This document shows, in pieces, positions 11,801 through 21,954 of a stretch of 64,000 nt of DNA (positions are counted from its first letter, which is position 1; each line of letters begins with the position of its first letter). Source of the DNA: Linnemannia schmuckeri (Eukaryota; Mortierellomycota; Mortierellomycetes; Mortierellales; Mortierellaceae). The position numbers and the translations under genes are program-made. Location of the stretch: assembly GCA_029449235.1 (NCBI GenBank), contig JANATG010000002.1, positions 496,001-560,000 of the forward strand, in the 5' to 3' direction. The notes below the pieces were generated by a model. The model was not told where the DNA came from. It did no database searches and saw only the letters and a program-made list of their open reading frames with translations.

Positions 11801-13221
11801 ATGGTTTGGACCAGATTTTGGTCGAGAATATTGTGGACCTCAATAATATTGCCTCGCAAAAGCGCAGCCACATAAGGAAATTCGATTCCTAATGCCCGAG
11901 GATAGCTGGACCACTGCAGCGTTCCACGAACTGGATCTCCAGCCCCTGAACAAAAAATACCAATGGCGGTCTGTCCTGAACTGGTCGCACTCGCCAAAAG
12001 GAACTCGTTCTCAGTGATGGCGATACAGACAGGCTTCAAGACTTGAGCACTGGATCCTGAATTTGAGCTCTGAACAACTGGGAGCACTGGGATCATCCTG
12101 CCAATACGACTGTCGATCAAATTGAAATCGTTGGCGTCGGCGACGCAAATAAAGTTTTTCCACCTTGTCACCACCAGCGCTCCCTTTGGAAGGCTAAGTT
12201 CCTAGTAAGTGTCCAATGCAAACGAGCACGAGTGTGAGCAAAGTTGATCCGCTTCCTCTTTGAGGCGTTCAGCTTCTTTTGTTGCAATTGTCCTGTGCAA
12301 GGGATACCTTTGGGTCTGAGATTGCATCAGGCCACACGCTGTAAAACTGAATAATCCGTCGCTTGGTGACACAGAGACGAACGCTTCCATCCTCAGAAAC
12401 GTGTCCCGACTGTGCACTATCCTCGCAGAACGCCGTTACTCCTTTGATGGGCGGAAAAATATGAGGCGCGAATGGTTGGAAATCCGGAAGACTATAGAAC
12501 GTAAGCGAAGAGTCTAAGAATAGTAGTAGGAATATACATCAATGACCTTTCTTTAGCAATCGATAATGGCGGTGCAATACTTGAATGATTGAAAGACACC
12601 TACCACATAAGAGAATGGCCATCCGAAGAGCCGATATCACCATGATCTTCTCCACGACCTTCTTTCCGAAGCCCAGCGTCTTCCTTCGTACCAGACGTGA
12701 TCTCGGCAGATCCTAATTTGATAAATGCAGTACATTGTCAGAAATATACCAATTATGTGCTTCACAGCTACCATGGGTCCATTTACAGCAAGAGAAGAGA
12801 GTGGGTAGATACGTACTGACTGAGAAGCGATTTGCTCTTCAATGACATAGTGAAGCAGATGGCCATCCGATGTACCCAGATAAAGATGATTTTCTATCAA
12901 AAACAAAAGTGTCGGTATCATTAACCAGTTCCATCATCGCGTAATACCTCTTGATGCAAGTGAATCCTGCATGTCCCTTAAAGGAACTGCGAGAAAGTCC
13001 TACGTACCAAAGCTATCCAGGGATTCTACAACAGGGCGCGTGTTCCTGTTGAATATGCCTGTGCTCTTGGGGACGGGACTGTTGGTCCCTGACGGACTGA
13101 CTGTAGACGATCGGTCGAGAAAGGACCTTCCTTGGGGTGCTGATGACTCGCTTGCTGCAGCTGATGCGTCATCCAAGTGCACACCACGTAGAAGCGGTTG
13201 GACCGTAAATGTCGAAAACAT
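8801..13221 (-). CDS. VPS3: Vps3/TGFBRAP1-type CORVET tethering subunit
   Basis: Fourteen exons (13221-13008, 12893-12817, 12712-12604, 12513-12308, 12201-11575, 11466-11142, 11058-10910, 10814-10618, 10509-10365, 10274-10140, 10049-9953, 9863-9610, 9520-9227, 9130-8801) join to 1052 residues, near yeast Vps3 and longer than human TGFBRAP1. The N-terminal part is a CNH/beta-propeller: ENHLYLGTSDGHLLHY, LRMAILLCDSSL, FICVADANDFNLID, GIEFPYVAALLRGN, VHNILDQNLVQTI. A helical repeat follows (NLLQQGRVEEALLL, IDTALLGLWVDSGDNK, FDPDRVLESFL, YEIALLLARTGKFEEC). The C-terminus has the Vps39-type domain ending in CHVCGDAVADAVF...IIHLHC, a zinc-ribbon-like Cys/His set. In yeast the CORVET complex tethers early endosomes through Vps21/Rab5. 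The ATG at 13221 is the only in-frame start before FTVQPLL; upstream in-frame methionines are absent. Vps39 is the alternative, but the propeller matches TGFBRAP1 better. Confidence 0.9.
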
Positions 13222-13876
13222 GCGCTGATGTCGACTTTCTAGGTAGAGATGGGTGAATGAGTACCGCCTTTCCACGCACAACGGCGGGTGTTTCCTGTAA
13301 GCTAAGAGTCAAGAGGGTAGGTAGAGGATGCACGAGAGGAATAAGGAAGTAGGCTGTGGGAGGCAAAATAGGATGGAAGAATAAGTGGAGAGAAAAAAAA
13401 AAATGAGACCATGAAATAAGATACCGTGATAATTGTTCCTTTGCCTTGGCGCTCGTCTCTCGACATAATCGATTTTGTGACGGGATAAACCGCCTTTTGC
13501 GATTTTTTAGTGGCGCTCTTCTGGACTCACAGACAAGAGGAACAGCGGCATCCTTGGAGTTGCAAGAGTGCAACCAAGAAGCAATACTCGGATCGGGATG
13601 AAGGTAGACGATGAGAATCTTCAAGCTCAAAAAAAAATCTAGCGCCAGTGATACTAAAGCTGAGCCTTCAAGGCAGCCTTTATTGTTCACCTTCACCTAC
13701 GATTCTTTCACACTTCCAGGCACGCCTTCCCTTCCACATTGAAGGCAGACCCGTGACTTTGTCCATTTTTTTTTCATCGGGCGCAATTTCTATTTCAGCG
13801 ATCGCTCTCCCTTTCTTCCTTCTTTTGTTCATTCACCCTCTTCAATCCATTCACACTTCACCCAACCACCGTCGAA
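13222..13876. promoter_or_regulatory. Divergent promoter between VPS3 and the DUF3605 gene
   Basis: 655 bases separate two start codons on opposite strands. There is a CT-rich stretch just before the + start (13770-13870) and a purine-rich stretch at 13385-13400. No conserved element could be named. Confidence 0.55.
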
Positions 13877-14702
13877 ATGCCCTCAGCTAACGACTCAAAC
13901 ACAACAACTGCAACAGCAACAACACTGTACCCCCACCACACCGACTTTACCGGTCGTGACCCGCCACCCACCGACGGCTACAGCTGGGATCAAATCAAGG
14001 ATGCTATCAGTAAGCTTTTTCCTCTACATACACACAAACCAATGTCGTCTCTTTGTAATCCTTTCTTTCAAACAATGCTCGGAACAAACGCATTTTGACT
14101 AATACTACTACCTATCCATGACCTTTGTAGAATCAAACTCGTTACACGCCCTGAGGCGGACAGACAAGGGTCAATACGAATACGAGCAATGGCAGGACAA
14201 AATTGACCGTAAGACCTACAAGAACATCGGCGAATACATTGCTTTCGTCATCCTTCAATGGCCCGACCTCCAGGACCCCGCTGACACCGTTGAACACGTT
14301 AGCCACACCATTGAATCGCCTCAGTCCAAGGAAGAAAGATATAGGACGATCGAACCGCGCCTGACCCTCCGTCAGAACCACTACCCCTTCCCCGTGCAGC
14401 AATCAATTCAATATTTCGTCCTCTGGTCCACTCGCGACATGTCCCTTCTCTCAGAGCGGACCCGTCTCGACACTTACCTCCAACTGCAATTCATTGGAAA
14501 CCAGGATCCCTTAGCCGGACCCATTGTTGAGAAGGGTCTGTCGCCAGAGGTGTTTCCACCAGTGGAAGGGAAGAAGAAGCAGTGGATGTGGTTTGTCAAT
14601 CCTATCGAGCTTCGTAGTGTTGCCACTGTCCATCATATTCATGTCTTTGTCCGCGATGTCCATCCCTCTGAACCAAGTGAGGTCTTCTTCGAGCGTCCAT
14701 AG
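13877..14702 (+). CDS. DUF3605 family protein (fungal, Gig1-like)
   Basis: Two exons (13877-14009, 14131-14702) give 234 residues, the usual size of the family. Landmarks: YSWDQIKDAI near residue 37, a central NIGEYIAFVILQWPD, NHYPFPVQQSIQYFVLWS, and the C-terminal MWFVNPIELRSV...HHIHVFV segment. These match the fungal DUF3605 family. Candida Gig1, a protein induced by N-acetylglucosamine, belongs to it as far as I know. The biochemical function is unknown; there is no signal peptide, membrane span or known catalytic motif, so a soluble cytosolic protein is likely. The start follows a CT-rich leader with context gtcgaaATG. The intron is 121 bases with a TAG acceptor. Confidence 0.85.
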
Positions 14703-15202
14703 TCACATTTAGATTTCAGAGTATATATATACAGGAAACATACTCTCAGCATAGATAAGATAAGATAATAATAACAACAAATACAATACGAAACACGCAC
14801 CATATCATGATTGAGGAGACTGGCACTTGAACACTACTTACATCTTTCTGATTTTCGAATTCTTCTCAATGGAACTTCTGTAATATCGAGCACAGGTGTA
14901 TTACTCTGAATGTGGATCAAATTATCTTTGGACCACATTTCAAATGCTCGCCAATTTTACACGTTGCCTGTTGAAGTGCTGTGCGAGCTACCGATAATGA
15001 ATTTTTTTTTTGTAAGAGTGCGCTTTAATTTCCGCAAGCTGATATTTACAATGGCTCTTCTACTGTGCCATGTTCAAAACTACTCCTATATGTTACTCCT
15101 CATCTCTTTTGTGCATCCTATTTTTTTTGTAGATGTCTCAGGCCAAATGGGTTTCAACCGAATGTATAAGAATATTCTTTTCAAAAAAAAGTCACCCACG
15201 CT
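14703..15202. other. Convergent intergenic region, 3' UTRs only
   Basis: AT-rich 500 bases between two convergent stop codons. A 98-codon + frame at 14910 has Phe/Leu/Val-rich composition typical of translated AT-rich UTR and no domain. Confidence 0.6.
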
Positions 15203-15925
15203 CTAAGTCGACTTGGCAAAGGGGTTCAAAGGAACAACCTTGATAACGGGAGGCGACACGTTCATCTCGGCAGAGATGAGGACCTGGACATGGCCAAACG
15301 TCTTAATCTTGCTCAGGTTATGAGCAAGTTCATCGCTTGAATCATCCGCACCCTTGACATCCGAAGAGTGAGGAGTCGAACGGTCGTCCTCGTCGTCATA
15401 GTCGCTGTCGTCGTCAAACAATCCACGTTCGTCATCGTAGGCGTTCGTGGCGTCGTCGGGATGGTCCATCGCATGGAATCCTCCTGCACGTGGCTTAAAG
15501 TCGAGCTGGGCGGCATCCTGAAGGGACAGGGGCTGGTTAGGGGACAGCGACTGCCTTCTGCTGGCCTGGCCATCCGCTTGCTCATCGTCGGCAGTCTTAA
15601 AGGCTTGAGTACCCCAGTAAAGCTTCAACACGTCCGTCTCCTCGTTCCAGTAGAAGCGCTCAAGCGGCAATTGGTCGAGGTGGATACGCTTCTCAAGAGC
15701 AAACTCGGGCACGAGCACATCGAACGCGTTATCCATGACTTGAACGACAATCGCATCCCGAATCACCTCTCCCTTGGATTGGGTCAAGTGCTTAAGGAGA
15801 GCACTCAGGTAGAGGTGGTTGCTCTGTTCCTGAGCCAACTTGGCAGCATCCTTTCGGAGGTTGCATTGGTTGGCGCTTTTTTGGCACGACTCCTTGTTCA
15901 GGTAAAACTTTTGGTCTATTCACAA

Positions 15926-15957
<32 letters not shown>

Positions 15958-18900
15958 AAAAAAAAATGAAAAACACGTCAGTGTCCTTGTTTGTTTGGAT
16001 CTCGTCGTTTTCTTTATACGCGTTGATTTTGTGGTGTCCGAGCGTTGTCGCTCTGAGGAGGAGGGGGGGAAGTCGCTATCGGGAATGGGTGCGTGCCACG
16101 TCGTTCTTGCCAACTCGATAAACAAAAACATCTTGCCTGAACATCTTCCCACCGCCAGCAATGGAAAGAGGACTCGCAATGACCCCGTTTGCCCTCAGAT
16201 CCTCCAAACCCTCTCGACTCGCCTTTCCTTTCATCTTTTTTTTTCACGCTATCTACCCATCCAACCTCTTTCGGTCTGAGTAAACATCCGGCGCCACATC
16301 CATCTCCCTCCAGAAAGGACTTCCCACTTGCCACGCAACTCTTGAGTGAGCAACACTCCTTGAGGATCCGGGAGAACCATGACAAGACCAAACGAGAAAA
16401 CAAAAACAGGGAAACGGAAAAAAGGAAAACAAAAACAATGATCGAATGGACTTGGGCCACCAGGGCACGTCCAAATGGTCAAAAAGCCCCTTCGCAGAAG
16501 GGAGTCGTGGTGGTGGTGATGGTGGTGGTGGTAAATTTGTCCTGAATTCGTCCTATGGCTCAACATAGCTTCCATGACTGACCGAGACGTTGGCCAGCAA
16601 CTCACCTCCAGTCAAGGATGCCTCCAGAAGACGATGGACTATGATATCGGCGTAGCGACGGATGGGCGATGTAAAATGTGTGTAGAGCGGTGTATTGAGG
16701 GCGTAGTGGTGGTATCTTGTCGGGGGGAGCACGCCACTACAGATGTACTTGGCGCGATGCATAGGCTTAATAACCAAGAGGCGGACGACCTTGCGGACAT
16801 CTGGGTCCTGAATGGCATCCATCGACGTCTGGAGAGCGCCGGCGCTCGAAGCATCAAGCTCGATTCCAATCTTTTTCATGTGTTGAATGAAGTCGGCCAT
16901 GCGCTTCTCGAGAGGCTCCTCGTGACGACGGAGGAGGGCTTGCTCAGGGAAAAAGTCAAAGATCTGCTTGGCAACACTCATATTAGCGAGCAACATGAAC
17001 TCCTCGATCAGACGGTTGCTCTCCTTGAGCTCAAATACAGCCGCATCCAGAGGGTTCTGCAGGTTGTCGGTTTCGAAAGCCAACTTGATCGAGTTGACCG
17101 AGAGTGCGCCATTGTCAAAACGTCTTTGACGAAGAATTTGCGATAATTTCTAATCGGGCAACAGTCAAATTATTAATGTAGTTAGCTTCCCATTCCTTTC
17201 CTTAAGTAATGCGTTATCAAGTTGTCGTCGATAGAACTTACGAAGAAAGTCTTGATGTTATCTTCGACAGTGGCGCGAGGGTGGTCAAAGACCTGGACCT
17301 TGGGATCCAAGGAGCCGGTGGTGATGACTCTCTGCGCATCATCATAGGAAAGCTGAGCGCACGAGCGGATGATGGTCTTGGCGAAGGTGGTCTCCAAAAT
17401 ATCTCCGGCCTCGGACATCTTCCAGAAGACAGAAAAGGTCAAGCGGTCGACGTTGGCGATCAAACTGCAGAGATCCTCACTGAGAACGTTGGGAAGCATA
17501 GGGATGGCCTTCTGGACCAGATATACCGTGGTGGCTCTTGACTTTGCCTCTCTATCGAGTGCCGATCCGACCTTGATAAAGTGTGATACGTCGGCAATGT
17601 GAACTCCGACCTCGAAGGTGCCGTCCTCCAAACGCACGCAAGATACAGCATCATCCAGGTCCTTGGCAGTCGCAGGGTCGATGGTGAACGTACAGCTCTG
17701 ACGCAAATCACGACGGGCTCCCTGCTCTTTGTCGGGGATGCTCCAGGGAAGCTCTGGCAGACACTTCTCGACCTTTTCGCCAAAGGCAGAGGTTGTGATG
17801 TTGTTGTCGGCCAAAAGCGCCTCTGTTTCAATCTCTATGTTCCCAATGTCGCCGAGCTCACGTTCCAGGTGTCCGAAAGGATGGAGGGAGCTCAAAGGCC
17901 AGCGCTTGATAGTCGCAATGAATAGTTTGTGGGCATAGGAAGCGTGGTTGTCGACAAAGTCTGCGGGCGCTTGATCAATAGGGATTGCAATCAAGGGCAC
18001 GCGTTTGTCCGTCTACGATAAATTTAAGAAAATCGCGTCAATATACGTCGTTCAACAATTGTTGCTTTCTCAGTGTGTTAAACAAACAAACAAATAACCA
18101 AGACAGATAGAGGACTTACGGGCTTGAACCAAACGATACGCGGCTGACCCTTGTGGTCGTCATCATCCTGTCGGCGACGTTCATTCTTCTTGGTCGATCC
18201 GCTAGGACGCTGGAGGGTCAGGGTTCCTGAAAACATCTGGACGAGAGAACGCTCGACAATGGAGACGACACGGCCACAGTACTTTGGCTTGATGTCCTCA
18301 ACGTCGGCCTCGCCTGCCTCCTCGACATCCTCTGACCGCTTGTACTTTTTCTTCTCCTTGCCACCTTCGAGCTTCTGTTGAGGCATGTCCTCAAAATCAA
18401 TCAACTCAATACCAACCACATCACCCTCCAGTGCACGATTGCGATCCTTGCTTCCGCAAATGTAGACATCGCCCTCGGGAAGAGAGTCAACGGTGACATA
18501 GGCATCAGAGCGGTTCCTCTTGTTGATCCTGAGGACTCCTTGGACGTACTTGTGTTTTTGTTTGGTCAACAACGAATGAAAGTCGGAATAGGTCAGGTGG
18601 GCCATGAAGAGGGGACGACGGCCGTTGGCATTGTCTTTAAGAAGGATGCTGTCTCTGTTTGACCCGGTGTTGGAAGCCACAGGAGTAGCTGTTTATAGTT
18701 TGAGAGGATGGTATGAGGAACGAGCGCCGATTAGAAAAAAAAAAAAGATGCTGGTAAGAAAATATATACCGGGAAAGGACCAATAGAAAGGCCAAATGGG
18801 ATGCTATCATCCCATACCCCACTGAATCAAATCATGAAAGGTAAACTTACACATGCGCCAGTCCTTGCGGTCCAGATCCTTGGATGGTGCCATGGATGAA

Positions 18901-20699
18901 AGTCGGCGGTTGGCAGCGGTGGTGGAAGTCAATCCTGGGGCGAGAATTGAGGTGCGGGAGGGGGTCAAAGAGTTGAAGGCAGTGGTGTAACGACGACGGT
19001 CAATGTCATCGTTGTTGACCTGACTCTGTCCAAAGTTTTGAAAGGCCGCCGAACCAGCGCCAGGCTGCATGTGGCTGGGTAATTTTGACGCGAATTCAGC
19101 CAATGTCCCAAGGTCAACATTGGACACAGAGCGACGGTGGGGCGCTTTGTTGGCGGAGAGACTGGAACGATGTCCCAGACTGCCCTTGCCCTCGAGGGCT
19201 GAGAGGGCATCAGCAACAGCATCTGCTTCCTCGTCGTCAGAGTCAAAGGTGGTACGAGGGGCGTAGGAGCGTCCCTCCTGAAGAGCGGCGACTTCTTCGG
19301 GGCGGATGATGACCGAACGGCGATTGGGCTGATATCCTGTAGAGGCAGGGGTGGCCTCTGAGGCAAGGGGTGTGTAAAAAGGACTGTCGGTGGAATTGAG
19401 GAGGATGGATCGGCGGGTTCGCTGTTTAGAGGGATCGTTGTTGTCGGTTGAGCCGGTACCGAAGGAACCCATCTCCTGAGGCAAGACAACAGAGCGTCGG
19501 TTGTTGGCCTTTCGAGCAGGGTCCAATGCCTGGGAAAACAATGCAGATAAAAAGTTTTTTTTTTTTGGCTTGTGAGCATTCAGACAAATATGCATGGAGC
19601 ATTCAAACTAACATATAACAAAGCATTGACAAAACACATATTCCCAGATATGCCCTGCAATTCATTCCTTCACCAGTGTCGTCTGCTTAAACACCTTATA
19701 TCTGTCAAACTTTTAGAGATTTGGCAAAGGGAAAAGGCAAGGCGAAAGGACAACACGGCTTGGTCTGAATACAATCAGACTACTTACGGTAGTATCATCC
19801 GTCTTGTTGGTGGTGACTCCTGGGATAACGGGACGCTTGGAATCCGATACGGAGAGACGGCGGAGTGTGGCGACGGTGGACTGGAGAGCGTTTTCGATGG
19901 TAGTGCCGCGGGGAGGCTGGGAGATATGGAGGGTAGTCGAGGTGCTGTTGGATGTTGCAGAGGACTCTTTGGCAGCAGGGATGATATTGAGCCCACTAGG
20001 TGCACTCAGATGACTCATGGAGGTGCGAGAAGGCAGTGATGACATTGATTGTCGCTTTTCATGGCGAGACAGAGGTTGCTGCTGTTGTTGCTGCTGTCCT
20101 TGCTGCTGTTGCTGTCCCTGCTGGTCGAACGAACTGGTGCTGTTGTTATTGTGGTTGTTGACGGCGGGGAGGGTCTTAAGGCTGCTAATCATATCCTGAA
20201 GGGACTGGAGGGTTTTGGGAGCGGTGTCCTTGTTGTTTTCTTGGCCAAAGTGGGCAAGCTGCTCCTTCATCGATTTAGAGCGAACGTGGCCACGTTGAGA
20301 GTTGTTTCCTGAGGCAGGAGGAGGGCCACCACTGCTACCAATGGACGAACTTCCTGAGACAAGGTTACTGCCACCTGAGGCTGAAAGAGGACCGCTTCCT
20401 CCAACAACCGACAACCTGTTGCTAGATGCAGCGGTGCTGATAGAGGTTGCAGTTGAAGCATTGGAAGAGTTGGACGAAGAGTTGTGTCGAAGGGAGGGAC
20501 GCTCGGGCGGCTGTTCGATTTCAGCGACGGTGGGGAGACCCTGCCCGAGTCGACTGAACTTTTCAGTCCCAGCGGCGAGGTTGGCGGAAGAACGGCGACT
20601 GGACGGGCTTGAAGTGGAATTGGAGGAAGAAGAAAAGGCACCGGAGCCAGGGCCAAAGGCAAAGGTCGAGCTAGCAGTGGACGCTGAGTCTCGAGACAT
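15203..20699 (-). CDS. SSD1: Ssd1/Dis3L2-type RNase II family mRNA-binding protein with intact active-site aspartates
   Basis: Six exons (20699-19788, 19529-18851, 18688-18120, 18012-17242, 17149-16606, 15915-15203) give 1395 residues. Residues 1 to about 520 are disordered, Ser/Asn/Gln-rich. Two HxRxxS sites occur, HVRSKS (138-143) and HRRSVS (435-440), the consensus of NDR kinases such as Cbk1. Cold-shock domains follow (RRPLFMAHLTYSDF, YVQGVLRINKRNRSDAYV, DRNRALEGDVVGIEL). The RNB domain starts near 800; IDPATAKDLDDAV carries aspartates 832, 838, 840 and 841, then EVGVHIADVSHFI and the late RNB motif YTHFTSPIRRYAD. The tail has an acidic insert. Budding yeast Ssd1 is an inactive RNase II relative that binds and represses cell-wall mRNAs; here the catalytic DxxxxxDxDD set is complete. 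Intron 5 is 690 bases with a 30-base T run (coding strand) before its acceptor. The start ATG precedes a Ser-rich N-terminus typical of the family. Confidence 0.93.
15927..15956. repeat. A30 homopolymer in SSD1 intron 5
   Basis: Thirty uninterrupted A on the + strand, i.e. T30 on the transcribed strand, ending about 11 bases before the TAG acceptor, so it acts as a long pyrimidine tract. Confidence 0.85.
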
Positions 20700-21954
20700 A
20701 TTGATTATATGGGCTGTGGGAACAGTGTGAGTGATGGGCTATGATCGTATGTGAGGTATGCTTTAATCGACAAGATCAATACAAAAAAAGGTGTGATGAG
20801 CGAAAGGGTTGAAATGAAAGAAAATATGGGAAAAGGAAAGGGAAAGTGCGAATGAGGGGGAGGGGAGGAGAGGAGAGGATGAGTGAGGAGAAGGAAAGGG
20901 AAAGGGAAAGGGAGAGGGAAGAGGAGAAGAGAAAAAGAGAGGAAGGGCAAGTAGGGCTGAACAAGAAAGGTGGACGGGTGGATAGGAGGAAGAAGCGAAG
21001 AAAGGAAGAAAGAAAAGGGAAGAAAGAAAAAAGAAAGGGAAGGAAGAAAGAAAAAGAAAATAGGTGTTTTAAAGTGGAAGAAAAGGGAAAGGGAAAAGGA
21101 AAGCGACGAATAAGAAATGAACAGGAAAAGTCAAGGCGAGTCAAGGTCAGTCAAGAGATAGAAGAACAGAAGACGGACAACAGCAAAAAAAACCCAGCCA
21201 GCCAGCCAGTTAGCCAGGGTCAAGAAATCGAGGGGAGAGGAGGTCTGAGGAGAGGAGAGGAGGGAAGAAGGAGTCAAAGGGACGGACAGAGGTGGGGAAG
21301 GACATTATTTATTTTGAGGGTATGTGCTATGTGTGCCATGTCCAATGTATGTGTCGACATGTATGTATGTGTGAACGGGAGCATGGCACGCCCTGATTGC
21401 AATGCACACAGAGAGAACAGACAACGGGCAAGCAATATGTGGGAGGTGTCCAATTGGACACCTCTTTTTTTAGGAAGACTTGTTGGTTATACCATATTCT
21501 CTTATGCACACAGAGTGGGGCTGAGGAGGATGCTCAAACGAAAGAATAAGATGGGGGGTGGAGGGATGTGGTGCCCTTCAATAACACTATGTGCTCTTTC
21601 TTTATGATCTTTTCTCTCCCGCAGAATAGAAGACCATTGATAATGACTAGGTCGACTTTTGTCAATAAGAGAAAAAACAAGTTTTTCCTTAATTGAACAT
21701 CCGCAATTCTCACGAAATCCGCAATTTTGAAGGTTCACACAAGAATCCTCCGTTGGCTCCATTGTGGTTCACGGTTTTTCTTTTCCTTTTTATCTTTGTC
21801 TTTTTCTTTCTTTCTTTCTTTCTTTCCTTCTTTCTTTCTTCGTTCCCTTCTTCTTTACTTTTCCACCCGATCACACTCCTTAGACAAGTATTCCCTTCTC
21901 CTTTTATCCTTCTCTCTACAATTGACAACTCACCACATTGCCACAAAGGACAAA
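20700..21954. promoter_or_regulatory. Divergent promoter/5' UTR region of SSD1 and the CCCH-CHY gene, purine-skewed
   Basis: 1.25 kb between two opposite start codons. The SSD1-proximal half (20820-21300) is almost entirely purine on the + strand (ggaaag, gaggag, aagaaag runs), so the SSD1 leader would be pyrimidine-rich. The other side (21778-21900) is pyrimidine-rich on the + strand, with cttt repeats, just upstream of the CCCH-CHY start. Frames over these tracts are composition artefacts. Confidence 0.6.

Noticed and set aside
14910..15206. 98-codon + frame between convergent genes
   Set aside because: Phe/Leu-rich translation of AT-rich 3' UTR; no domain.
20846..21607. 253-codon + frame rich in Arg, Lys and Glu
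   Set aside because: Arises from purine-only DNA in the SSD1 leader region; no real protein pattern.
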